From: an uncultured Clostridium sp.
GTDB taxonomy: Bacteria; Bacillota; Clostridia; Lachnospirales; Lachnospiraceae
Direction: 5' to 3'
Assembly: GCA_947178445.1 (NCBI GenBank)
Contig: CAMWYJ010000015.1
Span: 1-61,030 of the forward strand
DNA length: 61,030 bases
The position numbers were made by a program, and so were the translations under genes. The notes beneath the pieces were generated by a model. It was not told the origin of the DNA, made no database searches, and saw nothing but the letters and a program-made list of their open reading frames with translations. This document shows positions 42,875 through 51,225 of the stretch, piece after piece (within the stretch, counting starts at the first letter, position 1; each line of letters begins with the position of its first letter).

Positions 42875-43858
42875 ATGGATATGTTTAAAGACAAAAGGGT
42901 ACTGTTTGTAACGACTAAGAATCTTGATTACCTGCGGAATACACAGGAAATAGCTTTACTTAAGAAGATGGCAGAAAATGTGCATGTGATCGGTTCCCAT
43001 AAGAAAAGTTATCCTGCAAGGCTTATACATGTTTACTGGCAGCTGTTACGGTATCCGAAAAAGCAATTTGACCAGGTGTTTGTCGGGTTTGCACCCCAGT
43101 TAGTGCTTCCATTTTTTAAATGGAAATTCAAAGATAAGGGAATCGGGATTGATTTTTTTATATCTGTTTACGATACCCTTGTTTTTGACCGAAAAAAATT
43201 TAAAGTAAATAGTATAGCTGCAAAAATGTTAAAATGGATTGATACGATTACCATACAGGCAGCAGATCATGTTATTTCGGATACAAAGGCACATGGAAGC
43301 TATTTTATAGAAGAATTCGGTCTGTCGGCAGATAAGTTACAGGTCTTATACTTAGAGGCAGACCAGTCTATTTATTATCCTAGAGAGCAGGAAAAACCGG
43401 AACGGATGAAAAACCGGTTTACTGTCTTATATTTTGGAAGTGTGTTGCCATTACAAGGGTTAGACGTTATCTTAGATGCCGTAGATTCGCTAAAAGGGAA
43501 TAAAGATCTGTATTTTGTGATAATAGGTCCAATTGATGAGAATTATCATAAGCCGCAGTCCGATACGGTGGAATACCACGACTGGCTTTCCCAAAAAGAG
43601 CTTGCAGGCTATATTAACAATGCTGATTTGTGTCTGGCAGGGCATTTTAATAAAGATATTAATAAGGCAAAGCGTACAATACCCGGCAAAGCATATATTT
43701 ATGCCGCTATGGAAAAACCAATGATACTTGGTGATAATCCTGCCACCCATGAGTTATATAAAGAAGATATGCCGGGAATTTATTTTGTGGAAATGGGAGA
43801 TTCAAAGGCGCTTGCTGATACAATATTAATGATTGCCAAAAAGGAGGAGATTGCATGA
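42875..43858 (+). CDS. GT-B fold glycosyltransferase (GT4-like)
   Basis: This 327-residue protein shows a GT-B arrangement: RVLFVTTKNLDYLRNTQEI at the start, ISDTKAHGSYFIEEFGL in the linker region (about 135-151), VLYFGSVLPLQGLDVILDAV (about 185-204) and the C-terminal nucleotide-sugar region with PGKAYIYAAMEKPMI (about 270-284). The donor and acceptor cannot be read from sequence. Its last four bases overlap the start of the cytidylyltransferase gene, so the two are coupled. No typical ribosome site is close to the ATG; GGGGAG is 15 bases upstream. Confidence 0.75.
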   Translation: MDMFKDKRVLFVTTKNLDYLRNTQEIALLKKMAENVHVIGSHKKSYPARLIHVYWQLLRYPKKQFDQVFVGFAPQLVLPFFKWKFKDKGIGIDFFISVYDTLVFDRKKFKVNSIAAKMLKWIDTITIQAADHVISDTKAHGSYFIEEFGLSADKLQVLYLEADQSIYYPREQEKPERMKNRFTVLYFGSVLPLQGLDVILDAVDSLKGNKDLYFVIIGPIDENYHKPQSDTVEYHDWLSQKELAGYINNADLCLAGHFNKDINKAKRTIPGKAYIYAAMEKPMILGDNPATHELYKEDMPGIYFVEMGDSKALADTILMIAKKEEIA

Positions 43859-44577
43859 ATATCGGGGTGATATTTGCAGGGGGGATTGGTCAGAGAATGA
43901 AAACCACAAAACGGCCAAAGCAGTTTTTGGAAATGCATGGGAAACCAATTATCATATATACATTGGAGATTTTTGAAAATCATCCAGAAATTGATGCGAT
44001 TGTGGTTGCATGTGTGGAAGACTGGATTCCGTATTTGAATGAATTATTAGAGCGGTTTCGGATTACAAAAGTTAAAAAGGTGGTTCCAGGTGGAGAAACG
44101 GGACAGATGTCAATCTATAACGGATTAGCGGCAGCAAAGGAAATTGCCGGAGAAGAAAAAAGTATTGTCTTAATTCATGACGGAGTGCGCCCGCTAATTA
44201 ACGAAACCGTTATTACGGACAATATAGAGAGTGTGAAAGAGAACGGTTCTGCAATCACCAGTGCAATTGTAAAGGAAACGATTATGGTGGTGAAGGATGA
44301 TAATTCGATTGATTATGTACCGGATCGGGCACATTCCAGGGTAGCCAAAGCGCCGCAAAGCTTTTGGCTTCATGAGATATTGGAGGTGCATCATAGGGCA
44401 CAGCAGGAAGGAATCAAAGATTTTATTGATTCCTGTACGATGATGAAATTCTATGGACATAATTTGTTTTTAATTGACGGACCTTATGAAAATATTAAAA
44501 TTACAACCCCGGATGATTTTTACACGATGCGGGCGCTTTTGGATGCACAGGAGAATGCACAGATTTATATTGATTAA
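43855..44577 (+). CDS. IspD/TarI-type cytidylyltransferase
   Basis: This 240-residue enzyme couples a polyol or erythritol phosphate to CTP. GVIFAGGIGQRM (residues 4-15), RPKQFLEMHGKPIIIYTLE (about 20-38), IHDGVRPLI (about 104-112) and KAPQSFWLHEIL (about 161-172) define the IspD/TarI family. Since the next and previous genes deal with surface polymer, a TarI-like role (CDP-ribitol or a related CDP-polyol) is more likely than isoprenoid synthesis. It overlaps the preceding glycosyltransferase gene by four bases (ATGA) and is followed 10 bases later by an SDR gene. Confidence 0.82.
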   Translation: MNIGVIFAGGIGQRMKTTKRPKQFLEMHGKPIIIYTLEIFENHPEIDAIVVACVEDWIPYLNELLERFRITKVKKVVPGGETGQMSIYNGLAAAKEIAGEEKSIVLIHDGVRPLINETVITDNIESVKENGSAITSAIVKETIMVVKDDNSIDYVPDRAHSRVAKAPQSFWLHEILEVHHRAQQEGIKDFIDSCTMMKFYGHNLFLIDGPYENIKITTPDDFYTMRALLDAQENAQIYID

Positions 44578-44587
44578 TGGAGGCAAT

Positions 44588-45631
44588 ATGGAACAGATTT
44601 ATTTAGAGGATATCCGCAATATTGCAGATTGTAATTCGGTGGATTTTAGCAGGTTATCAGACGCAACCGTTTTAGTGACCGGTGCTACGGGGCTGATTGG
44701 AGCAACTTTGGTAAGAGGGCTGATGGGATATAACCAGTTTCATAATGGTAAGATATCTGTCATAGCATTTGTGCGTAATGAGAGTAAAGCAAAGCAGATG
44801 TTTTCTAAATATATGGAAGATGAGTTGTTTAAGCTTGCTGTTGGTGATGTGAACGATCTTACCCATATGGATGGCGATGTAGATTATATTATTCATGGTG
44901 CAAGTGTGACATCTTCCAGAGATTTTGTGGATAAGCCGGTAGAGACGATTCTGACAGCGATTGAGGGAACAAGGAATATATTAGAGTTAGCAAGAGTAAA
45001 GAAGATTAAGGGCATGGTGTATATGTCAAGCATGGAGGTATATGGCACACCGATGGATGATACACCGCTTACAGAGGAGAAAATGGGATACCTAAATCCA
45101 TTGTCTGTGCGAAGCTCTTATTCGGAAAGCAAGCAGATGGTTGAAAATCTCTGTGTTGCATATTGGGCGCAGTACCAGGTTCCTGTAAAAATTGTAAGGC
45201 TGACACAGACATTTGGTCCGGGAGTCGCTGCGGATGACGGAAGGGTGTTTGCAGAGTTTGCAAGATGTGCAGTAAAAGGGAATGACATAAAATTGCAGAC
45301 AAAAGGAGAAACAGAAAGAATGTATTTATATACAGCTGATGCTGTTACTGCGTTACTCACGGTTTTGACAAAAGGGGAGAGTGGAACAGCATATAATGCG
45401 GCAAACAGGGAATCCTATTGTTCAATCAAGGAAATGGCCCAAATGGTTGCATCTGAGTTTGGGCAGGGGAAAAGCCGGGTAGTGATTGACATACCGGATG
45501 TTCCGAACGCAAGCTATAATCCTGTGTGTCATGTGTATTTGGAATGTGGAAAGTTAGAACAGTTAGGCTGGAAGGCAGAAATCGGACTGGAGGAGATGTA
45601 CCGGCGGATGATTTGCTGCATGGGCATATGA
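44588..45631 (+). CDS. NAD-dependent epimerase/dehydratase (extended SDR)
   Basis: This 347-residue enzyme has the Rossmann motif LVTGATGLIGATL (about residues 30-42), YIIHGASVTSSRDFVDKP (about 101-118), VYMSSMEVYG and the catalytic YSESK (about 178-182). It would change the sugar or polyol linked to a nucleotide; the substrate is unknown. ATG at 44588 has AATGGAGGC upstream. Partnership with the cytidylyltransferase suggests a CDP-linked substrate. A TarJ-type reductase, usual beside TarI, is not present. Confidence 0.8.
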   Translation: MEQIYLEDIRNIADCNSVDFSRLSDATVLVTGATGLIGATLVRGLMGYNQFHNGKISVIAFVRNESKAKQMFSKYMEDELFKLAVGDVNDLTHMDGDVDYIIHGASVTSSRDFVDKPVETILTAIEGTRNILELARVKKIKGMVYMSSMEVYGTPMDDTPLTEEKMGYLNPLSVRSSYSESKQMVENLCVAYWAQYQVPVKIVRLTQTFGPGVAADDGRVFAEFARCAVKGNDIKLQTKGETERMYLYTADAVTALLTVLTKGESGTAYNAANRESYCSIKEMAQMVASEFGQGKSRVVIDIPDVPNASYNPVCHVYLECGKLEQLGWKAEIGLEEMYRRMICCMGI

Positions 45632-45669
45632 TTTAGAAGTGGCTTATTTGTTAATGATTAGGAGTGCAT

Positions 45670-46812
45670 ATGAAGAAAATTGCAGTGATGGGTTTGGTTG
45701 ACTGGGTGAATTTCGGAGAGCGGTTTCTAGCGGATACGGTAGCATATTTAGTAGGAAACCAGTATGATATAGCCCGGATTGATTTTCGCCCAAAGAAGAA
45801 AACATTTGGTTATTTGATTTTTGGCATGACAGTGATTGCGGCAAGGGTATTATCCTTCTGGAAGGAATCTGCAAGGCTTATATTGTTTGGAGTCAGGTGC
45901 TTTACGAAAAGATATTATGAAAAACAGCTAAAAGAATGTGATGCGATTATATTTGCCTGTGGAAGTTATAAATACGGAACCCAGAAGCTTTGGGCATATT
46001 ATTCCGTTGTAATCGAGGTGGCAGAAAATCTTAATATTCCGGTTATGTTTGATGCAATGAATATACAGGATTTTAATGAAAAGGACTGGAGATGCAGATG
46101 TCTTAAACAGCATACAAATTATTCCTGTGTAAAATGTTTTACTACAAGAGATGGTGTGTATGGTTTAGATAAGCTTAGAACCTGCTATCTGGAACCAGGA
46201 ACAGAGATTCATTCAGAGACAGTTGGAGATCCGGCATTCTGGATTCCGGAGTGCTATGGCGTGGAAAGAAAAAAGAATACCGGAAAGATTGGCGTGAATC
46301 TGATCCGCCCAGGAGTATTTGCCGATTATGGTCTTAAGGTGACAGAAGAACAGTTGAGTGATATATATTGTGAATTGGTAAAACGGTTAGAAAAAGAGCA
46401 TGTTGAATGGGAATTTTTTACGAACGGTTTACAGGTTGATTATGAAGCGGGCAGAAACATATTACAAAAATGCGGCATGCCAGAGCGGGAGATTGTTATA
46501 CCGGAGAGTGCAAAGGATTTGGTGGAAATCATAGCCGGTTACAAAGGGATTATAGGTGCAAGATTACATGCATGCATCTGTGCGTATTCTTTGGATGTGC
46601 CTGTGACTGGTTTTATCTGGGATGAAAAGATGCTGCGTTTTGCGCAAATTGCCGGCTTGGAACAAAATTTCCTGACGGAGGAGGAATTGACAGGCGATGC
46701 GCTCTATATTCGGTTAAATGAGATGGTAAATAAAAATTATGACCGGGAGGTCAGAAATAGCTGGAAGCAAAAAACGAAAGAGTCAATTGATAATTTTTTG
46801 ATGCAATATTGA
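45670..46812 (+). CDS. Polysaccharide pyruvyl transferase family protein, first copy
   Basis: This 380-residue protein matches the PS_pyruv_trans family (CsaB-like): MGLVDWVNFGERFLADTV at the start, CDAIIFACGSYKYG (about 95-108), VGDPAFWIP (about 183-191), GVNLIRPG (about 205-212) and GARLHACICAYSLDVPV (about 298-314). Members add ketal pyruvate to surface sugars, which can create binding sites for SLH domains. ATG at 45670 has TAGGAG five bases upstream. A second, divergent family member follows 23 bases later. Confidence 0.82.
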   Translation: MKKIAVMGLVDWVNFGERFLADTVAYLVGNQYDIARIDFRPKKKTFGYLIFGMTVIAARVLSFWKESARLILFGVRCFTKRYYEKQLKECDAIIFACGSYKYGTQKLWAYYSVVIEVAENLNIPVMFDAMNIQDFNEKDWRCRCLKQHTNYSCVKCFTTRDGVYGLDKLRTCYLEPGTEIHSETVGDPAFWIPECYGVERKKNTGKIGVNLIRPGVFADYGLKVTEEQLSDIYCELVKRLEKEHVEWEFFTNGLQVDYEAGRNILQKCGMPEREIVIPESAKDLVEIIAGYKGIIGARLHACICAYSLDVPVTGFIWDEKMLRFAQIAGLEQNFLTEEELTGDALYIRLNEMVNKNYDREVRNSWKQKTKESIDNFLMQY

Positions 46813-46835
46813 TTTAGCGGATAAGGAGAACCATT

Positions 46836-47810
46836 ATGAATGTTCTATTATTTGATACTGCAATCGGTACTTTTAACAGAGGGGATGACATTATTTTAAA
46901 CAGTGCAGAGGAATGTCTTGCCCCATTATTAAATAAAAGCTATGTAATGAGATTGGGAACACATATTAATAATTTGAATCTGTACCATTATCTTAAGAAT
47001 AGCAAAAAGGTAAAATTTGCAGATACTTGCGATTACAAATTTATCTTAGGAACGAACCTGTTAACAAGTAATGTGATTCGTTCGATTGGACAATGGTCAG
47101 TGGGACCTCTCTCTAAGCGATTATATAAGAATTCTATTTTAGCTGGAGTTGGTATTACAAAGGCAAACCAAAAAACGACAGCTTTGACAAAAGCATTTTA
47201 TAAGGAGATATTGCGGAAGGATATTGCACATAGTGTGAGGGATGAACAAAGCAAACAGATGTTAGAGGCAGTCTGTGATATTCAGGTTATAAATACAGGT
47301 TGTCCGACTCTTTGGGGATTGACACCAGAGGTATGCAGCAAAATTCCTGTAAAGAAAGCACCGAATGTTGTGTTTACGGTAAGCGGACAGACGAAATACC
47401 AGAATACAGAACGAGATCAGTTGTTACTGTCTACAGTAGAAAGCAATTATGATAAAATATATTTCTGGGTGCAGACATATGAGGACGAGGGATATTTTAA
47501 ATCGTTAAAGCATACGAAGGATGTACAGTATGTGTATTCACTGAAAGAGTATGAAAGTATCTGTGAAAACGGAAATGTAGATTATGTGGGAACAAGGCTT
47601 CACGGGGGAATATTTGCTATGCAGCATAATGTCCGGTCGGTGATTGTTGAAATTGATCACAGAGCAAAGGGTTTCCGGGAAATCAATCATATTAATACCA
47701 TTGCAAGAGACCAACTCGAAGGATTGGCAGATTTTGTGAATGGAGAAATAAAAACAGAGGTCTGCCTGCGGGAAAAAGAAATAAAAGAGTGGTTAGCGCA
47801 ATTTTTATAA
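46836..47810 (+). CDS. Polysaccharide pyruvyl transferase family protein, second copy
   Basis: This 324-residue protein belongs to the same family as its neighbour but is only distantly similar. Motifs are LFDTAIGTFNRGDDIILNSA at the N terminus, FILGTNLLTS, SVRDEQSKQMLE (about 142-153), NTGCPTLWGL (about 162-171) and YVGTRLHGGIFAMQHNVRSV (about 250-269), the most conserved family segment. Two such transferases side by side suggest two pyruvylation sites, or a divergent function for one. ATAAGGAGAA precedes the start. Confidence 0.82.
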   Translation: MNVLLFDTAIGTFNRGDDIILNSAEECLAPLLNKSYVMRLGTHINNLNLYHYLKNSKKVKFADTCDYKFILGTNLLTSNVIRSIGQWSVGPLSKRLYKNSILAGVGITKANQKTTALTKAFYKEILRKDIAHSVRDEQSKQMLEAVCDIQVINTGCPTLWGLTPEVCSKIPVKKAPNVVFTVSGQTKYQNTERDQLLLSTVESNYDKIYFWVQTYEDEGYFKSLKHTKDVQYVYSLKEYESICENGNVDYVGTRLHGGIFAMQHNVRSVIVEIDHRAKGFREINHINTIARDQLEGLADFVNGEIKTEVCLREKEIKEWLAQFL

Positions 47811-47829
47811 AACAGAAAGAAGATAAAAG

Positions 47830-49269
47830 ATGAAACAGTTGTATCAAAAATATAAACAATTACCAATTCAGGGAAGAGCAACTATTTGGTACACAATATG
47901 TAATATTTTACAAAGGGGAATTTCTATTATCACAATTCCCGCATATACCAGAATCCTAACAACAGAACAGTACGGAACCTATTCTACTTTTTTGGCATGG
48001 ATTGAGATATTTGAAATTATTGTCACGTTCCGGCTGGCATATGGAGGGTTTGTGGTAGGATTGACAAAATATGAAAAAGACCGGGACTCGTATTGTTCCT
48101 CCATGCAATGCCTAAGTTTTACGATAACCAGTATTTTTTTGATTTTATACCTGGGGATGGCATCTTTTATCAATCAGTTGACAAAGATGACCACTACAAT
48201 GACTTTGCTGATTTTTATCCTCATGTATTTTATGCCGGCGATACAATTTTGGACCGCAAGGCGGAGGGTGGAGTATCGTTATACCTCCGTTTTGATCGTT
48301 ACGATTGTCAGCAGTTTTCTGATGCCGGTATTGGGAATTTTTGCCGCCCTTTTCAGTACGGATAAGGCAGTTGCAGTTGTAGGTGCAAGAGTCTTTGTGC
48401 AAGGTTTGATTGGATTGGTTTTAGTATGGGTAAACTGCCATAATCAATTTACATTCTATCACAAGGAATATTGGAAGCGTGCCATAATCTTTAATTTGCC
48501 GCTTTTGCCGCATTATCTTTCAACGGTTGTTCTTCATAGCTCTGACCGTATTATCATTAAGGATATCGTGGGAGCAAAGGAGGCAGCAATCTACAGTGTG
48601 GCAAATAGTGCGGCTATGGCAATGCAGTTATTTGGGGCATCCATAAGCCAGGCTTTGCAGCCATGGCTGTTCAAAAAATTAAAAGATAGATCCTATACGG
48701 GTATTGGAACGATCATGAATCTGTCTCTGGTGTTTGTTGCAGGACTGAATCTGGTTTTGATTGCGTTAGCGCCAGAAGCGGTGGCAATTTTAGGCCCCGC
48801 TGCATATCAGGAGGCAATCTGGATCATTCCTCCGCTGACGGCGAGTGTTGTAGTCATGTTTTTTTACCAGCATTTTGTAAATGTCGAGTTCTTTTTTGAG
48901 GAGAGCAGGATTACGTCAGTTGCATCAATCGGCTCTGCGGTATTGAATGTCATATTGAATTTTTGGCTGATTCCGGTTTTTGGATATCTGGCAGCAGGTT
49001 ATACAACGTTATTCAGCTATTCCATTTTTGCGGTCATCCATTACATTTTTATGCGGGTTGTATGCAGGAAGAATGACTGTCCGGATAATCTGTTTGATAT
49101 AAAAAGAATGCTTTTGATTATGTTTGCATTTGGAAGCCTGGTGGTTGTTATGGCAGTTGGATATAAAATAACGGTACTTCGTTTCCTGACACTGGGATTT
49201 TTTGTTATAATAGCTGTCTGGAAAAGAAAGCAGATACTTTCTTTTGCACGTCAATTTATGAAAAAGTAA
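47830..49269 (+). CDS. Wzx-type lipid-linked oligosaccharide flippase
   Basis: This 479-residue protein has about fourteen membrane segments and the start of the polysaccharide transporter family: NILQRGISIITIPAYTRILT (about residues 25-44), EQYGTYSTFLAWIEI (about 46-60). The family moves undecaprenyl-linked oligosaccharides to the outside. HSSDRIIIKDIVG in the middle is also typical. It closes the group from the GT-C-like gene; a new promoter follows. Confidence 0.88.
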   Translation: MKQLYQKYKQLPIQGRATIWYTICNILQRGISIITIPAYTRILTTEQYGTYSTFLAWIEIFEIIVTFRLAYGGFVVGLTKYEKDRDSYCSSMQCLSFTITSIFLILYLGMASFINQLTKMTTTMTLLIFILMYFMPAIQFWTARRRVEYRYTSVLIVTIVSSFLMPVLGIFAALFSTDKAVAVVGARVFVQGLIGLVLVWVNCHNQFTFYHKEYWKRAIIFNLPLLPHYLSTVVLHSSDRIIIKDIVGAKEAAIYSVANSAAMAMQLFGASISQALQPWLFKKLKDRSYTGIGTIMNLSLVFVAGLNLVLIALAPEAVAILGPAAYQEAIWIIPPLTASVVVMFFYQHFVNVEFFFEESRITSVASIGSAVLNVILNFWLIPVFGYLAAGYTTLFSYSIFAVIHYIFMRVVCRKNDCPDNLFDIKRMLLIMFAFGSLVVVMAVGYKITVLRFLTLGFFVIIAVWKRKQILSFARQFMKK

Positions 49270-49300
49270 TTTCCTGCTGTTAGAAGAGAGGTCTGTTTTA

Positions 49301-49329
49301 TTGACAAATCGACAAGATAACAGTAAGAT
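49301..49329 (+). promoter_or_regulatory. Promoter for the GtrB-like gene
   Basis: A perfect TTGACA (49301-49306) and a weaker TAAGAT (49324-49329) are separated by 17 bases. The leader to the ATG at 49362 is about 25 bases and includes TTAGGAGG. Confidence 0.55.
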
Positions 49330-49361
49330 TGCGATAAGGAAAAAACGTTAGGAGGATTATC

Positions 49362-50321
49362 ATGAAACTGATTATACAGATACCGTGTCTGAATGAGGCT
49401 GAGACACTGGAAATAGCCTTAAATGATTTACCAAAGCATATTGACGGCATTGATGAGATTGAATATCTGATCATCAATGATGGAAGCAAGGATAACACAG
49501 TGGAAGTCGCTAAAAACTGGGGTGTTCATTATGTGGTGAACTTCAAGCAGAATAAGGGACTCGCCAAAGGATTTATGGCAGGCTTGGATGCCTGTCTTCG
49601 CAATGGCGCTGATATTATTGTAAATACCGATGCGGATAACCAGTATTGCGGTGCGGATATCGAAAAAATTGTCCGTCCGATTTTAGAGGGAAAGGCAGAT
49701 ATTGTAATTGGGGAACGTCCGATTGACGATACAGAGCATTTTTCGCCTTTGAAGAAAAAGCTGCAGCATATTGGAAGTTGGACGGTCCGTGTTGCTTCTA
49801 AGTCGGATATACCGGATGCACCAAGCGGATTTCGGGCATACAGCCGGGAAGCAGCCATGCGGTTAAATGTTGTAAACCAGTACACTTACACTTTAGAGAC
49901 AATCGTACAGGCAGGACATGAAAAATTTGCGATGACGTCTGTTCCAATCCGTACTAACGCGGAGCTTCGGGAGTCCAGATTATTTAGCAGTATGTTTGGT
50001 TACATTAAAAAATCGATGGTTACGATTGTACGGTCGTTTATGATGTATAAGCCTCTCCGCTTTTTCGGGGGTATTGGTACCATTTTGTTCATTATTGGAA
50101 TGATTTTAGGAATCCGCTATCTGGTGTTTATATTTACAGGAGCTTCGGGAGGTCATGTGCAATCTCTGATTCTTGCTTCCACGTTGATGATGATGGGATT
50201 TATGACAGGAATTATAGGATTGCAGGCAGATATTATATCCGCAAACCGTAAAATATTAGAAGATATACAGTATCATGTCCGTAAAATTGATTATGATAAT
50301 GAAAAGAAGGTAGATAAATAG
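49362..50321 (+). CDS. GT2 glycosyltransferase, dolichyl/undecaprenyl-phosphate type (GtrB-like)
   Basis: This 319-residue enzyme has a GT-A domain (IQIPCLNEAETLEIAL at residues 4-19, INDGSKDNT at about 39-47, TDADNQY at about 89-95, SGFRAYSREAA) and two C-terminal membrane segments (about 230-252 and 264-286). This is the GtrB/DPM1-like layout, which puts a sugar on undecaprenyl phosphate on the inner face. A GtrA-like flippase and a GT-C-type protein are encoded in the same block. AGGAGG precedes the ATG. Confidence 0.85.
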   Translation: MKLIIQIPCLNEAETLEIALNDLPKHIDGIDEIEYLIINDGSKDNTVEVAKNWGVHYVVNFKQNKGLAKGFMAGLDACLRNGADIIVNTDADNQYCGADIEKIVRPILEGKADIVIGERPIDDTEHFSPLKKKLQHIGSWTVRVASKSDIPDAPSGFRAYSREAAMRLNVVNQYTYTLETIVQAGHEKFAMTSVPIRTNAELRESRLFSSMFGYIKKSMVTIVRSFMMYKPLRFFGGIGTILFIIGMILGIRYLVFIFTGASGGHVQSLILASTLMMMGFMTGIIGLQADIISANRKILEDIQYHVRKIDYDNEKKVDK

Positions 50322-50325
50322 GAAT

Positions 50326-50367
50326 AGGGGATGCCTCACTAAGGATTTTTAGTGTGTTATCCCCTTT
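50326..50367 (+). terminator. Imperfect hairpin after the GtrB-like gene
   Basis: AGGGGAT (50326-50332) pairs with ATCCCCT (50359-50365), and CACTAA with TTAGTG inside it. Only three T follow, so it is a weak terminator or an attenuator ahead of the next GT2 gene. Confidence 0.5.
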
Positions 50368-50390
50368 CCATTCGTATTAGGAGAAAAAAG

Positions 50391-51143
50391 ATGAAGGATG
50401 TTTTTGTTTCCGTTGTGATGCCTGCATACAATTGTGAAAAATATATTAAAACAGCGATTGAGTCGGTCTTGGCTCAGTCCGTATCTTTGGAGCTGTTGGT
50501 AATCGATGATCATTCTGTTGATAAAACGGTGGAGTGCATCCAGGCATTTTTAGACGATGGACGGGTGAAATATGTTCAAAACGAACGCAATCTTGGAGTG
50601 GCAAAAAGCCGTAATAAAGGGATTGAAATGGCAAAAGGGAAGTACATCGCTTTTTTAGATGCAGATGACTACTGGATGGAGGATAAGCTTATAAAGCAGG
50701 TATCCTTGATGGAAAAAGAGAAAGCGGTCTTATCCTCAACGGGCAGGGAGTTAATAGATGAAAATGGAAGGCAAAAGGGGAAGATCATCGGCATAAAAGA
50801 AGAAATCAGTTATAAAGAACTGCTAAGGGGGAATGTGCTAAATACCTCCGGTGTGATGGTGCTTGCATCTGTTGCAAAGAAATATCCTATGGTTCAGGAT
50901 CATTTACACGAGGACTATATTATGTGGCTTTCCATTTTAAAGGAATATGGAAGAGCATATGGGATAAATGAACCACTGTTAAAATATCGGGTTATGAAGG
51001 GTACCAAATCTGGCAACAAATTAAAATCTGCGAAAATGACCTATGGTGTGTACCGTTATATAGGCTTTGGAAGACTGAAAGCCTTTTATTATTTTTGTTT
51101 TTATGCGGTAAATGGAGTCATAAAATATTATTTTTCACACTGA
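50391..51143 (+). CDS. GT2-family glycosyltransferase
   Basis: This 250-residue enzyme has a GT-A family 2 fold: SVVMPAYNCEKYIKTAIESV at residues 5-24, VIDDHSVDKT (about 34-43), NLGVAKSRNKGIEMAKGKYI (about 63-82) and the metal-binding FLDADD (about 84-89). ATG at 50391 follows AGGAGAAAAAAG. No membrane segment except a weak hydrophobic C terminus. It is the last glycan gene of the block and is followed by an intergenic repeat. Confidence 0.85.
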   Translation: MKDVFVSVVMPAYNCEKYIKTAIESVLAQSVSLELLVIDDHSVDKTVECIQAFLDDGRVKYVQNERNLGVAKSRNKGIEMAKGKYIAFLDADDYWMEDKLIKQVSLMEKEKAVLSSTGRELIDENGRQKGKIIGIKEEISYKELLRGNVLNTSGVMVLASVAKKYPMVQDHLHEDYIMWLSILKEYGRAYGINEPLLKYRVMKGTKSGNKLKSAKMTYGVYRYIGFGRLKAFYYFCFYAVNGVIKYYFSH

Positions 51144-51160
51144 ATACAGTGTTGCATTTG

Positions 51161-51208
51161 GCGACTATCGCAATAAACGGAGTTTGCAAAGCAATATTGG
51201 TTACAAAT
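51161..51208. repeat. Intergenic repeat, third copy (right half)
   Basis: These 48 bases match 22071-22118 with three differences and lie likewise just upstream of a gene start, here the MATE gene. A small hairpin CACTG-AATA-CAGTG lies just to the left (51138-51151). The left half found in the other copies is missing. Confidence 0.75.
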
Positions 51209-51225
51209 CGAAGAGGGAAAGAAAT

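Noticed and set aside
43855-44577. Housekeeping IspD of the isoprenoid pathway
   Set aside because: The gene is coupled to a glycosyltransferase gene and lies beside a TagF/TarL-like gene and an SDR gene, with no isoprenoid gene near, so a TarI-like role is preferred although the families are hard to separate by eye.
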